From the NCBI GenBank assembly GCA_035452965.1, contig DAOTCE010000007.1, forward strand, positions 62,001 through 126,000: a DNA stretch of 64,000 nt, in the 5' to 3' direction. This document shows, piece by piece, positions 8,661 through 16,460 of the stretch. Source of the DNA: Candidatus Paceibacterota bacterium (GTDB taxonomy: Bacteria > Verrucomicrobiota > Verrucomicrobiia > Limisphaerales > UBA8199). Made by a program: the position numbers and the translations under genes. Each line of letters opens with the position of its first letter. Positions within the stretch are counted from its first letter, which is position 1. The notes below the pieces were generated by a model that saw only the letters and a program-made list of their open reading frames with translations, searched no databases and had not been told where the DNA came from.

Positions 8661-9584
8661 ATGAGAATTATCCGCACGGCCAAAGAGCTGAACCCGGCGC
8701 GCCGCAAAGTCTGCCTGGCCATCGGGTTCTTCGACGGCGTCCATCTCGGGCACCAGCAGGTCATCCGCCAGACGCTCACCGACGCCAGAAAACACGACGC
8801 CATTGCGCTGGTCATCACCTTCGACCAGCACCCGAACACAGTGGTCGCCCCCAGCCGGGTGCCGCCGCTGATCTACTCACTCCCGCAGAAGCTGCGCGCG
8901 ATCGAGTCTTTGGGAGCCGACACGTTGCTGCTCATTCGTTTCGACAAGGCATTCAGCGAGCAGAGCGGCGAGGCATTCGTTCGCGGACTGGCGCGCGACC
9001 TGGGTAACATTCAAAGCCTTTGTGTCGGGGCGAACTTTGTCTTCGGCCATAAACGCGGTGGGAATGTGGACTTGTTGAGGAAGCTTGGGGTGGAGCTGAG
9101 ATTCGCGGTGCACGGCATGGCGGCGGTGTCGCTGGACGGCCAAGCCGTCAGCAGCACTCGGATCCGGCAAGTCATTCGGGCGGGAGACTTGGACCGGGTA
9201 AGCCAGATGCTCGGCCGCGCCTATTCCCTGGCGGGTACGGTCATTCGGGGGGACGGGCTGGGCCACCGACTCGGCTTCCCGACTGCCAACCTCGATGCCG
9301 CCACCCTGGCCTTGCCGCCAAATGGGGTTTACGCCGTCCTCGCGGAGACGGGCGGCAAAACCTGCCGCGCGGTCCTGAATATTGGCCACCGGCCCACCCT
9401 GCGGGATCCGAACCCGCAGTTAAGGGTGGAGGCGCACCTGATTGACTTCACCGGCGACCTCTACGGCCAGGAATTGGAAGTAGCCTTCGTGGAGAATCTG
9501 CGCACAGAGAAGGAATTTGCCTCGCTCACCGAACTACGCCAGCAAATCGCCCGGGACATCCTCGACGCCCAAATGCGGTTCTAG
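8661..9584 (+). CDS. ribF: bifunctional riboflavin kinase / FAD synthetase
   Basis: 307 residues, the usual length. It converts riboflavin to FMN and then to FAD. The N-terminal FAD synthetase (nucleotidyltransferase) domain has GFFDGVHLGHQ and ISSTRIR-like VSSTRIRQVI. The C-terminal flavokinase domain begins near residue 185 with VIRGDGLGHRLGFPTANL and contains GVYAVLAETGG and the VEAHLIDFTGDLYGQ segment. The ATG at 8661 lies 21 nt after a spacer with no clear SD. Downstream is a 447-bp convergent intergenic region carrying repeat copy A. Confidence 0.95.
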   Translation: MRIIRTAKELNPARRKVCLAIGFFDGVHLGHQQVIRQTLTDARKHDAIALVITFDQHPNTVVAPSRVPPLIYSLPQKLRAIESLGADTLLLIRFDKAFSEQSGEAFVRGLARDLGNIQSLCVGANFVFGHKRGGNVDLLRKLGVELRFAVHGMAAVSLDGQAVSSTRIRQVIRAGDLDRVSQMLGRAYSLAGTVIRGDGLGHRLGFPTANLDAATLALPPNGVYAVLAETGGKTCRAVLNIGHRPTLRDPNPQLRVEAHLIDFTGDLYGQELEVAFVENLRTEKEFASLTELRQQIARDILDAQMRF

Positions 9585-9805
9585 CAAAGGACTCGATTTC
9601 GCAAATCCACTAACGTATTGCCTGCACACAGTCCGGAACCCAGCCTGGCCAGTATCGGTCAACATCGTCTCACCGCGCAGGTGGGCTCAACACCGGCACT
9701 ATGAGCCGGTTGCATCCAGTCACGCCCGCCCACTGCCACCCCAACTACCGGTTCCGCCCATCCCCTGACCTTAAGGCACCCTGCGCCCAATCCAGCTACG
9801 GCGAC

Positions 9806-10020
9806 GGGACGGCGGCAATCCAGCGGGACCCCGGTGTGTATCCCATGGGGATCGCTCCCCATGGGATACACACTGGGGCATCACGGGTATCACAGCGTTG
9901 TCGCACGGGCATTTCAGACCGTCAGGCCGCGTTCGGAAACCACCACTGTCCTAAAAATGGACACTGCGGTAATCTCCACGAGGGTGGCTGTTCGGTCCAG
10001 GAATACGGAACAGCACTACT
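9806..10020 (+). repeat. dispersed palindromic intergenic element, copy A
   Basis: A 40-nt palindrome lies at 9834-9873 (arms start GTGTGTATCCC; one apical mismatch). The stem can be extended by a G-T pair and CCCC/GGGG to 9829-9878. Seventy-three nt later comes TGTCC-TAAAAAT-GGACA (9947-9963), then a conserved GGCTGTTCGGTCCAGGAATAC. Copy D at 53860-54088 matches along the whole length. It lies in the convergent gap between ribF and the C10 protease gene. The remaining gap sequence (9585-9805) shows only a 6-bp hairpin ACCGGC/GCCGGT at 9692-9710. Confidence 0.85.
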
Positions 10021-10031
10021 GGACTGCCGTG

Positions 10032-12605
10032 TTAAGGCAATTGGTGGGCACGGTAGAATCGCCGGGGAATCCCCGTGGCGGAGTCCGTGAACTGGAGGGT
10101 GCCAGTGGTATTGGTGAAGCTGGCCACGGTGACCCAGCTCAGCGGGTTGGACAAGTTGGTCGAGCCCAGGACTTCAATCTTCTGGCCCGGCGGGCCGGAA
10201 ATGGTGCATCGGAATTGCCCCCCGGCCAGGCGTTGGGGCGAGAGCAGCCGCAGGGCAGTGATCACGTTGAAGGGGCTGCTTAGGGCTGTGTGCCCGGCAC
10301 CGTCATTTGCTTTGAGCACCACATTGGTGGCGTTTTGCCCCACAGTAATCGTTCCGTTCCAGACGCCGTTTACGAAGGCGCCGGAGGTCGCTGGGCTCAC
10401 GGGAATGGAGTTGGAGAAGACAACCCGGTAGCGCAAATCAACCATCGGCCCCTGTGCGGTGCCGCGGACCGAAGTCGGGAACACATCGCCGTAAGACCAG
10501 TAGAAGTTCTGGCCCACAGTACCTTGAGCAAAGGTAGTAGGCCACGAGGTCGTGCGGAAGTAACCGTTGGTCCCTTGAGGGATGCGTGCACCGACGCGGT
10601 AGGTCGTGCCCGCAGCAAGCGTTATCGGCGTCGCCAGCGCTGCCTCGGTCCAACTGCCGAATGCCGACACGTCCTGGCTCGCCAGCAGGGTGCCGCTATC
10701 AGTCCAGATCGAAACCTTGTCTGTGCTGTAACCGCGGACGGCGGTGATCTGAACATTAGTGTTTGGCGTAAAGGCGTAGCCGTGCGTCATTTCGGAGCCG
10801 AACAGGTAGCTATTCGGTGACAAGTTCCCAACAATCGTGGCGGGAGATCCGGCCCCGGAAGCATAAGCGCTCAAGGTCACGGGGCCCGCGAAACCAGAGG
10901 CCACGCCGTTGGTGAGGTTCCGGGCCGTGATGGTCGTCGGGAATGGCGCATTCAGGTACTGCGTGGGACCTACCGGGCCCCATACCAGATGGTCCAGCAC
11001 TGTCGTCAGCATGTTGTTGGTGAAGTCCACCCCCCACCGATTGCCGCTGGCAGCAGTGTAGTCCCACGATGTTCCAGTCGTGACCGTACGGCTGGTGGTA
11101 GTGAAATTGGTCTTGGTGACAGTGATGGAGTAGGTGGAATTGGCGGGGATTCTGGCAAGGGCGTAAATTCCCTGGCTGCCGGTGGTGGTCGTATAGGTGC
11201 CGCCACCAGTTTTTACGGCTGTAACGGTGGCAGCAACGACCGGCCGGCCAATCTGGTCCACTACCCGGCCGCTAATGATCTCGCCAGCGCCATTGGTGTA
11301 GAGGTTGTACAGGCAAGTGTGCACCACGTTGAAGTCATAGTTGCTGGTTTCCACGATCGGCAGCGCATACCACGCCGAGGCTGCCCCCGACCACCCCAAA
11401 TTCAAATGGTGGAAGAGGGTGGAATCACTGTAGCCGTAGCCATCCGCCAGGACGGCATGTCCCCCGCTCGGGCCTTTGATCCCCAGGACCACCGGGTATC
11501 GAGCATCCAGATTCGGGTTGACCATGTTGATCAAATTGGCGCCTATATCGGACCCGTTGTTGTACCTCGCAACGGCACTGGAGTAGAGGAACGTGGTGGT
11601 CAGCGCGATTTTGGCATCCGTCAGGGATGCGGAAGAACCCGTTGCCCTGTAGCTCATGCCGACCGTGGCGCCCGCATCTGCGACTAATGCGCCAATGGCC
11701 TGGCATTGCGTCGTGGTGGGACTGGAGGGCGGCATCAACGGCATGTCGCTCCACACATAGGCGCCGCCGGGACCAGTGCCCCCATGCAAGTAATACATTA
11801 GGGGAGAGCCATCTGAATAAATCTCAAATCCTGCCGACCCGACGCTGGCGACAGGAAACTCGTAGTAGCGCATCAGTTGGGCCATTGCCGTTGCGACGCA
11901 GCCCGCCCAGTAGTTGTTCTTGTTTCCGTCTCCATAGGGCGGAGTATAGTAATTATAACATGCGGTCGTGCCGCCAGCGGCCGCGGTTCCCTGGTCCCAG
12001 GTGCTCAGGGTCAGGGGGGCTACTCGGACATCCGACACGCTCGCAAGAGCCTGATCCGTGGCCCCTTCGGATGCCGGTTTGGCTTCCTGAGTGGCAAGCC
12101 GCCGCCACTTCGCCTGGGCTTTGAGCGCGTTGGTGTCCGGGTTGGCTGCGTTCTTCGCCAATCGGGCGTAAGAAACTCTGGCCGACAGATCGCCGCTCGC
12201 CAGGGCGCCCAGAGGATTACCAGTCGAAGGGTCAAATTTGCCGGCGCGAGCGAAGCCGACAATCGGCTGAACCTGATCGTCAGCGGCCGCAATGACGAAG
12301 CCGGAGGGGGCCAAATACACCACATAATACAGGGCGCTGCCAGCGTTGTCGCTGAAAGTGTCCACCCGCTGTACGGTTGTGCCCAACTCCTCCCCCAACG
12401 GCGCCCGGTCCAGGTTGAGCCAGGCAGCAACGGCCGCGGCCGCCTGCTTTGAAGTCACAGGCGCCGCCTCGGCGGCCTGCCAAGGATGGCTCAGCAGAGT
12501 TCCAAACACCAGTACCGCAAGGGCCGTGTCGAGCCGGTTCAAGAAAAAATGGATGTGCTTCACTGGGTCTTGGCAGATGGGGCTGTTGGTTTGATCGGTG
12601 ATCAT
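10032..12605 (-). CDS. secreted C10 (streptopain-type) cysteine protease with DUF4082-like domain
   Basis: 857 residues. A signal segment (ALAVLVFGTLLSHPWQAAEA, residues ~28-47) is followed by a propeptide/inhibitor-like region (SKQAAAAVAAWLNL, SGFVIAAADDQVQPIVGFA). The peptidase C10 domain carries the active Cys in YWAGCVATAMAQLMRYY (C236) and the His in GGHAVLADGYG (H383). Next come a carboxypeptidase-regulatory-like beta domain (GRVVDQIGRPVVAATVTA, ~448-520), a DUF4082-type domain (YLFGSEMTHGYAFTPNTNVQITAVRGY, ~600-700) and a C-terminal beta domain ending RRFYRAHQLP. It should be an exported zymogen-type endopeptidase. The ATG start gives a long n-region; a GTG at 12563 (residue 15) would give a more usual signal peptide. 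Transcribed divergently from moxR. Confidence 0.88.
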   Translation of the reverse strand: MITDQTNSPICQDPVKHIHFFLNRLDTALAVLVFGTLLSHPWQAAEAAPVTSKQAAAAVAAWLNLDRAPLGEELGTTVQRVDTFSDNAGSALYYVVYLAPSGFVIAAADDQVQPIVGFARAGKFDPSTGNPLGALASGDLSARVSYARLAKNAANPDTNALKAQAKWRRLATQEAKPASEGATDQALASVSDVRVAPLTLSTWDQGTAAAGGTTACYNYYTPPYGDGNKNNYWAGCVATAMAQLMRYYEFPVASVGSAGFEIYSDGSPLMYYLHGGTGPGGAYVWSDMPLMPPSSPTTTQCQAIGALVADAGATVGMSYRATGSSASLTDAKIALTTTFLYSSAVARYNNGSDIGANLINMVNPNLDARYPVVLGIKGPSGGHAVLADGYGYSDSTLFHHLNLGWSGAASAWYALPIVETSNYDFNVVHTCLYNLYTNGAGEIISGRVVDQIGRPVVAATVTAVKTGGGTYTTTTGSQGIYALARIPANSTYSITVTKTNFTTTSRTVTTGTSWDYTAASGNRWGVDFTNNMLTTVLDHLVWGPVGPTQYLNAPFPTTITARNLTNGVASGFAGPVTLSAYASGAGSPATIVGNLSPNSYLFGSEMTHGYAFTPNTNVQITAVRGYSTDKVSIWTDSGTLLASQDVSAFGSWTEAALATPITLAAGTTYRVGARIPQGTNGYFRTTSWPTTFAQGTVGQNFYWSYGDVFPTSVRGTAQGPMVDLRYRVVFSNSIPVSPATSGAFVNGVWNGTITVGQNATNVVLKANDGAGHTALSSPFNVITALRLLSPQRLAGGQFRCTISGPPGQKIEVLGSTNLSNPLSWVTVASFTNTTGTLQFTDSATGIPRRFYRAHQLP

Positions 12606-12844
12606 TATCTAAACGGGCGTGCGCCGCTTTGTCGGTTCCGGAATCGCGGCGTGCCCTCAAACCAAAGCGCCGTCGCCTTCCACAAAAGAATCGCCAACAA
12701 AGCTCGTGGCTGGGCGACATAACGTCAGCCCTCGCCGCGACAAGGCCTGTTCTACCAGACCCACGGCAGCAATTCAAGTACCATCCCTGCGTTGAACGCA
12801 TTTTCTGGTTTTCCTGTCCATCGGTGAGTAATATTTCAGAACAC

Positions 12845-13834
12845 ATGAATACCGGAATCAATGCCATCAACGCGGCAGTGCAAGAGGCTGGGGCGTTTGT
12901 GCGCCCCCTGTTTAACGAGTTAGGAAAGGTGATCGTGGGGCAGACTTACCTGGTCGAGCGGCTGTTCATCGGCCTGCTGGCTAATGGGCATGTGCTCTTG
13001 GAAGGCGTGCCGGGGTTGGCCAAGACGCTGTCGGTGAAGTCCCTGGCCAATTGTCTAAACGTCAGATTCTCGCGGCTGCAATTCACGCCCGACATGCTGC
13101 CGGCAGACGTCATCGGAACGCAAATCTACAACCCCCAGTCCGGGGCATTCACCACACGCAAGGGACCGATCTTTGCGAACCTGGTGCTGGCCGACGAGAT
13201 TAACCGCGCGCCGGCCAAGGTGCAGAGCGCGTTGCTCGAAGCGATGCAGGAAAAGCAGGTCACCATCGGCGACCAAACTTTCAAGCTGGAGGAGCCGTTC
13301 CTGGTGCTCGCCACGCAGAACCCGATCGAGCAGGAAGGCACCTACCCGCTGCCCGAGGCGCAGGTTGACCGCTTCATGCTCAAGCTCAAGATCGGCTATC
13401 CGTCGCGGGGCGAAGAGCGACAAATCCTCGACCTGATGGCCCGCACCTCCGGCACGCCCACCACCACCCCGGTCGTCGAGCCGAAACAAATCCTCCAGGC
13501 CCGCCAGGTCATCAACGACATATACATGGACGACAAGGTCAAGGACTACATCGTGGACCTGGTCTGCGCCACGCGGGATCCGGAGGAGCACAAGATTCAG
13601 GTCAAGGAATTCATCCAGCTTGGCGCCTCCCCGCGCGCAACTATTTACCTCACGCTGGCCGCCAAGGCCTACGCGTTCCTCAAAGGGCGCGGCTACGTGA
13701 CCCCGCAGGACGTCAAAAGCATCGGCATGGACGTGCTGCGGCACCGCGTGGCCATCACTTACGAGGCGGAAGCCGAGGAGAAGACCAGCGAGACCATCAT
13801 CCAGAAGATCTTTGATGAGCTGCCGGTGCCATGA
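12845..13834 (+). CDS. MoxR-family AAA+ ATPase
   Basis: 329 residues from the ATG at 12845, the normal MoxR length; the frame is open further upstream but without homology. Walker A GVPGLAKT, Walker B LADEINRA, sensor/arginine-finger region TQNPIEQEGTYPLPEAQVDRFMLK. MoxR ATPases act as chaperones that mature or activate von Willebrand A (MIDAS) proteins. Here it opens a Bat-type operon: its stop overlaps the start of the next gene by ATGA (13831-13834), and two vWA proteins follow. No strong SD is visible at this start. Confidence 0.93.
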   Translation: MNTGINAINAAVQEAGAFVRPLFNELGKVIVGQTYLVERLFIGLLANGHVLLEGVPGLAKTLSVKSLANCLNVRFSRLQFTPDMLPADVIGTQIYNPQSGAFTTRKGPIFANLVLADEINRAPAKVQSALLEAMQEKQVTIGDQTFKLEEPFLVLATQNPIEQEGTYPLPEAQVDRFMLKLKIGYPSRGEERQILDLMARTSGTPTTTPVVEPKQILQARQVINDIYMDDKVKDYIVDLVCATRDPEEHKIQVKEFIQLGASPRATIYLTLAAKAYAFLKGRGYVTPQDVKSIGMDVLRHRVAITYEAEAEEKTSETIIQKIFDELPVP

Positions 13835-14787
13835 TTCCCCGGGATATTCTCAAGAAGATCCGCCAGATCGAGATCCGCACCAACCGGCTGGTGAGTGAGA
13901 CGCTGGCCGGCCAGTACCACAGCGTTTTCAAGGGCCAGGGGATGAACTTCGACGAGGTGCGCGAGTATCAGCCCGGCGACGAGGTTCGCTCCATTGACTG
14001 GAACGTCACGGCGCGAATGAACCATCCGTTCGTCAAAAAGTTCGTGGAGGAGCGGGAATTAACTCTCATGCTGGTGGTGGACGCCAGCGGCTCGGGACTG
14101 TTTGGCTCGCGCGACCAGTCCAAGCGCGAGCTGGCGGCCGAGATTGCTTCGGTGCTGGCCTTCTCGGCCATTCGCAACAACGACAAGGTGGGGCTGATCC
14201 TGTTCACCGACGAAGTCGAGAAGTTCATCCCGCCGCGCAAAGGCCGCCGCCACGTCCTGCGGGTCATCCGCGAGGTGCTCTTCTTCGAGCCGCGCCGCCG
14301 CGGCACGGACTTGAACGGTGCATTGGAATTCCTGCTGCGGGTAACACCCCATCGGGCCATCGCGGTGGTCATCTCGGACTTTATCGGTTCGCCGGCAGAT
14401 CCGGCCGGCCGGCGCCGCGGCACACTTCGCCCCCAGATCATGCTGCTTGAATCGCTGGCCCAGGCATCGCTGACCATGCTGCGCCAGGCCAATCGCCGGC
14501 ATGACGTGGTGGCGGTGCAGATAACTGACCGGTATGAACTCGAACTACCGGCGCTTGGCCGATTGGTGCTGAACGACGCTGAGACGGGTGAAGTCGTTGA
14601 GATCAACACTGGAGACGAGCGTAAACGCGCCGCCTTTGCCGAGCGGCAGGCTCGCGCCCAGGCCGACTTGGCACGGCTATTCCGCTCCGCCGGCATTGAC
14701 GCCATCCGGCTGCGCACCGACCAGCCGTACGCCGCGGAGTTGGGCCGGTTCTTCGAGACGCGCGAGAAACGGCGGTTGCGGGGGTAG
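13831..14787 (+). CDS. DUF58 protein (vWA-like, Bat operon)
   Basis: 318 residues. DUF58 signature FDEVREYQPGDEVRSIDWNVTARM, followed by a degenerate vWA-like fold (LMLVVDASGSGLFG, DKVGLILFTDEVEKFIPPRKG, IAVVISDFIG). The DASGS stretch retains the DxSxS MIDAS pattern. It is coupled to moxR by a 4-bp overlap. MoxR/DUF58 pairs are widespread and are thought to work on envelope-associated vWA complexes; no enzyme activity is known. A 102-bp spacer with a 7-bp microrepeat (14824-14838) separates it from the next gene. Confidence 0.9.
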   Translation: MIPRDILKKIRQIEIRTNRLVSETLAGQYHSVFKGQGMNFDEVREYQPGDEVRSIDWNVTARMNHPFVKKFVEERELTLMLVVDASGSGLFGSRDQSKRELAAEIASVLAFSAIRNNDKVGLILFTDEVEKFIPPRKGRRHVLRVIREVLFFEPRRRGTDLNGALEFLLRVTPHRAIAVVISDFIGSPADPAGRRRGTLRPQIMLLESLAQASLTMLRQANRRHDVVAVQITDRYELELPALGRLVLNDAETGEVVEINTGDERKRAAFAERQARAQADLARLFRSAGIDAIRLRTDQPYAAELGRFFETREKRRLRG

Positions 14788-14889
14788 GAATGATCTCGAA
14801 GGTCCAGGTCCATACGCCTGCATGGTGCGTGTTGCGTGGAAGGCCGCACGGGATTACGCCCTACACAACAAGGAGCACGCCATAAACTG

Positions 14890-15465
14890 ATGGCCGCAAC
14901 AAACCTCCAGACCAAGTCCCTCCTGGCGGAAAGCGCCGGCACCAACGCGCTGCGCGACATCAAGCCGCCGGTCGAAATACCGAGTGGCTGGGCGTGGCTC
15001 TGGTGGACGCTGCTGATCCTTGCGGCTGCGGCGGTGGGATTCTGGGCCTGGCGCTATTGGCAGCGGCGCCGAGCGCGAGCCAAGGTCGTCCCGGTCGTTC
15101 CGCCTCATATTCGAGCAAAACAAGAACTGCGGGAAGCGCTGGCGCTGATCAACCAGCCACGCGAGTTCTGCATTTTCGTCTCCGACACCATCCGCTGGTA
15201 TCTGGAGGAGCGGTTCGACTTCCACGCGCCGGAACGGACCACCGAGGAGTTTCTATATGAGTTGCAGGGAACCAACCTGCTGACGCCGGACCAGAAGACC
15301 AGCCTGGGCGACTTCCTCCAGCGGTGCGACCTGGTCAAGTTCGCCAAATACGAGCCGGGGCGGCCAGAACTGGACGACCTGCACGCTTCGGCGGTGCGGT
15401 TGGTCGAGGAGACCGAGCCGATCATGGCCACCTTGGAAGCGGTGAAAACAGGTGCTCAAGCATGA
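14890..15465 (+). CDS. DUF4381-like membrane protein of the Bat operon
   Basis: 191 residues from the ATG at 14890; AGGAG at 14871 is 14 nt upstream, rather far. One N-terminal membrane helix (WAWLWWTLLILAAAAVGFWAW) preceded by LRDIKPPVEIPSGW and followed by basic RRRAR. The soluble part has EFCIFVSDTIRWYLEERFDFHAPERTTEEF, the pattern of DUF4381 proteins that sit between DUF58 and vWA genes. The residue after the helix faces the cytoplasm. Its stop overlaps the next start (ATGA, 15462-15465). It probably anchors or assembles the vWA complex at the membrane. Confidence 0.75.
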   Translation: MAATNLQTKSLLAESAGTNALRDIKPPVEIPSGWAWLWWTLLILAAAAVGFWAWRYWQRRRARAKVVPVVPPHIRAKQELREALALINQPREFCIFVSDTIRWYLEERFDFHAPERTTEEFLYELQGTNLLTPDQKTSLGDFLQRCDLVKFAKYEPGRPELDDLHASAVRLVEETEPIMATLEAVKTGAQA

Positions 15466-16460
15466 CCTTCGGCCATCCATACGTGCTGCTGCTGCTCCTG
15501 TTGTTGCCGGTGCTGGGGTGGCTTAAAGGCAAGCAAGGCAAACCTCCCGCCTTCGTCTACTCCTCCGTCCAATTGGTCCGCGGCATTCTCAATGTCAGCC
15601 GCACCCGCTCGGGCGCGTTCCTGGCCTCGATGCGCTGGCTGCTCCTGGCGCTGCTGATCATCGCCCTGGCACAGCCGCGCCTCACCAGGAGCGAAACCAA
15701 GGTCACCGCCAGCGGCGTTGACATCGCCGTGGCGCTCGACCTCTCGGGCAGCATGGCATCCGAAGACTTTGAAGTGGGCCGAGAACGTATCAACCGGCTG
15801 GCGATGGCGAAGGAAGTGCTTAAGACGTTCATTGACAAACGTCCCGCCGACCGCATTGGCATCGTAGCTTTCGCCACGCAGGCCTATATCGCCTCGCCCT
15901 TGACGCTCGATCACGACTTCCTCCTGGAGAACCTCGCCCGGCTTGAACTGGGCACCATTGACAATTCCCGCACCGCCATAGGGTCGGCCCTCAGCACGGC
16001 CATCAACCGCCTGCGTGATCTCAATTCCAAGAGCAAGATCGTCATCCTGATGACCGACGGCCAGAATAACGCAGGCAAAGTCCCGCCCCTGACCGTGGCC
16101 GAGGCGGCTCAGAAACTCGGCGTCAAAGTCCATACCATCGGCGTCGGCACCCGCGGCATGGCGCCGATGCCGGTGTACATGGACGGGCGCAAAGTCGGCT
16201 ATCAACAGCATCCGGTGGACATTGACGAGGACACGCTCCAGAAGATCGCCAGCTTGACGGGCGGGAAATACTACCGTGCCGACAACTCCCAGCGCTTCCA
16301 GGCCATTTACGCCGAGATTGACAAGTTGGAGAAAACCGAGGCTGACGTGATGAAGTTCTCTCGTCACGACGAACTGTTCCCCTGGCTCATCGCGCCTGGC
16401 TTGGGGCTTCTCCTGCTCGAAGTGCTTCTGCGGCATACGATTTGGAGGCGCCTGCCGTGA
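15462..16460 (+). CDS. BatA-like von Willebrand A membrane protein
   Basis: 332 residues starting at the ATG that overlaps the previous stop; the longer open frame from 15324 overlaps the upstream gene and has no homology. Two N-terminal membrane helices (VLLLLLLLPVLGW; LLLALLIIALAQP), a vWA domain with the MIDAS motif DLSGSMASEDF, TDGQNNAGKVPP and the late loop of the metal site, and a C-terminal helix (LIAPGLGLLLLEVLL). The vWA domain should be periplasmic. BatA proteins form membrane complexes of unclear role, linked to aerotolerance in Bacteroides and Leptospira. The next gene starts within its stop codon (GTGA). Confidence 0.9.
   Translation: MTFGHPYVLLLLLLLPVLGWLKGKQGKPPAFVYSSVQLVRGILNVSRTRSGAFLASMRWLLLALLIIALAQPRLTRSETKVTASGVDIAVALDLSGSMASEDFEVGRERINRLAMAKEVLKTFIDKRPADRIGIVAFATQAYIASPLTLDHDFLLENLARLELGTIDNSRTAIGSALSTAINRLRDLNSKSKIVILMTDGQNNAGKVPPLTVAEAAQKLGVKVHTIGVGTRGMAPMPVYMDGRKVGYQQHPVDIDEDTLQKIASLTGGKYYRADNSQRFQAIYAEIDKLEKTEADVMKFSRHDELFPWLIAPGLGLLLLEVLLRHTIWRRLP

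Noticed and set aside
9701..10283. Overlapping + frames over repeat copy A
   Set aside because: Conservation with copy D is at the DNA level and spans non-coding hairpins; the frames differ between copies.
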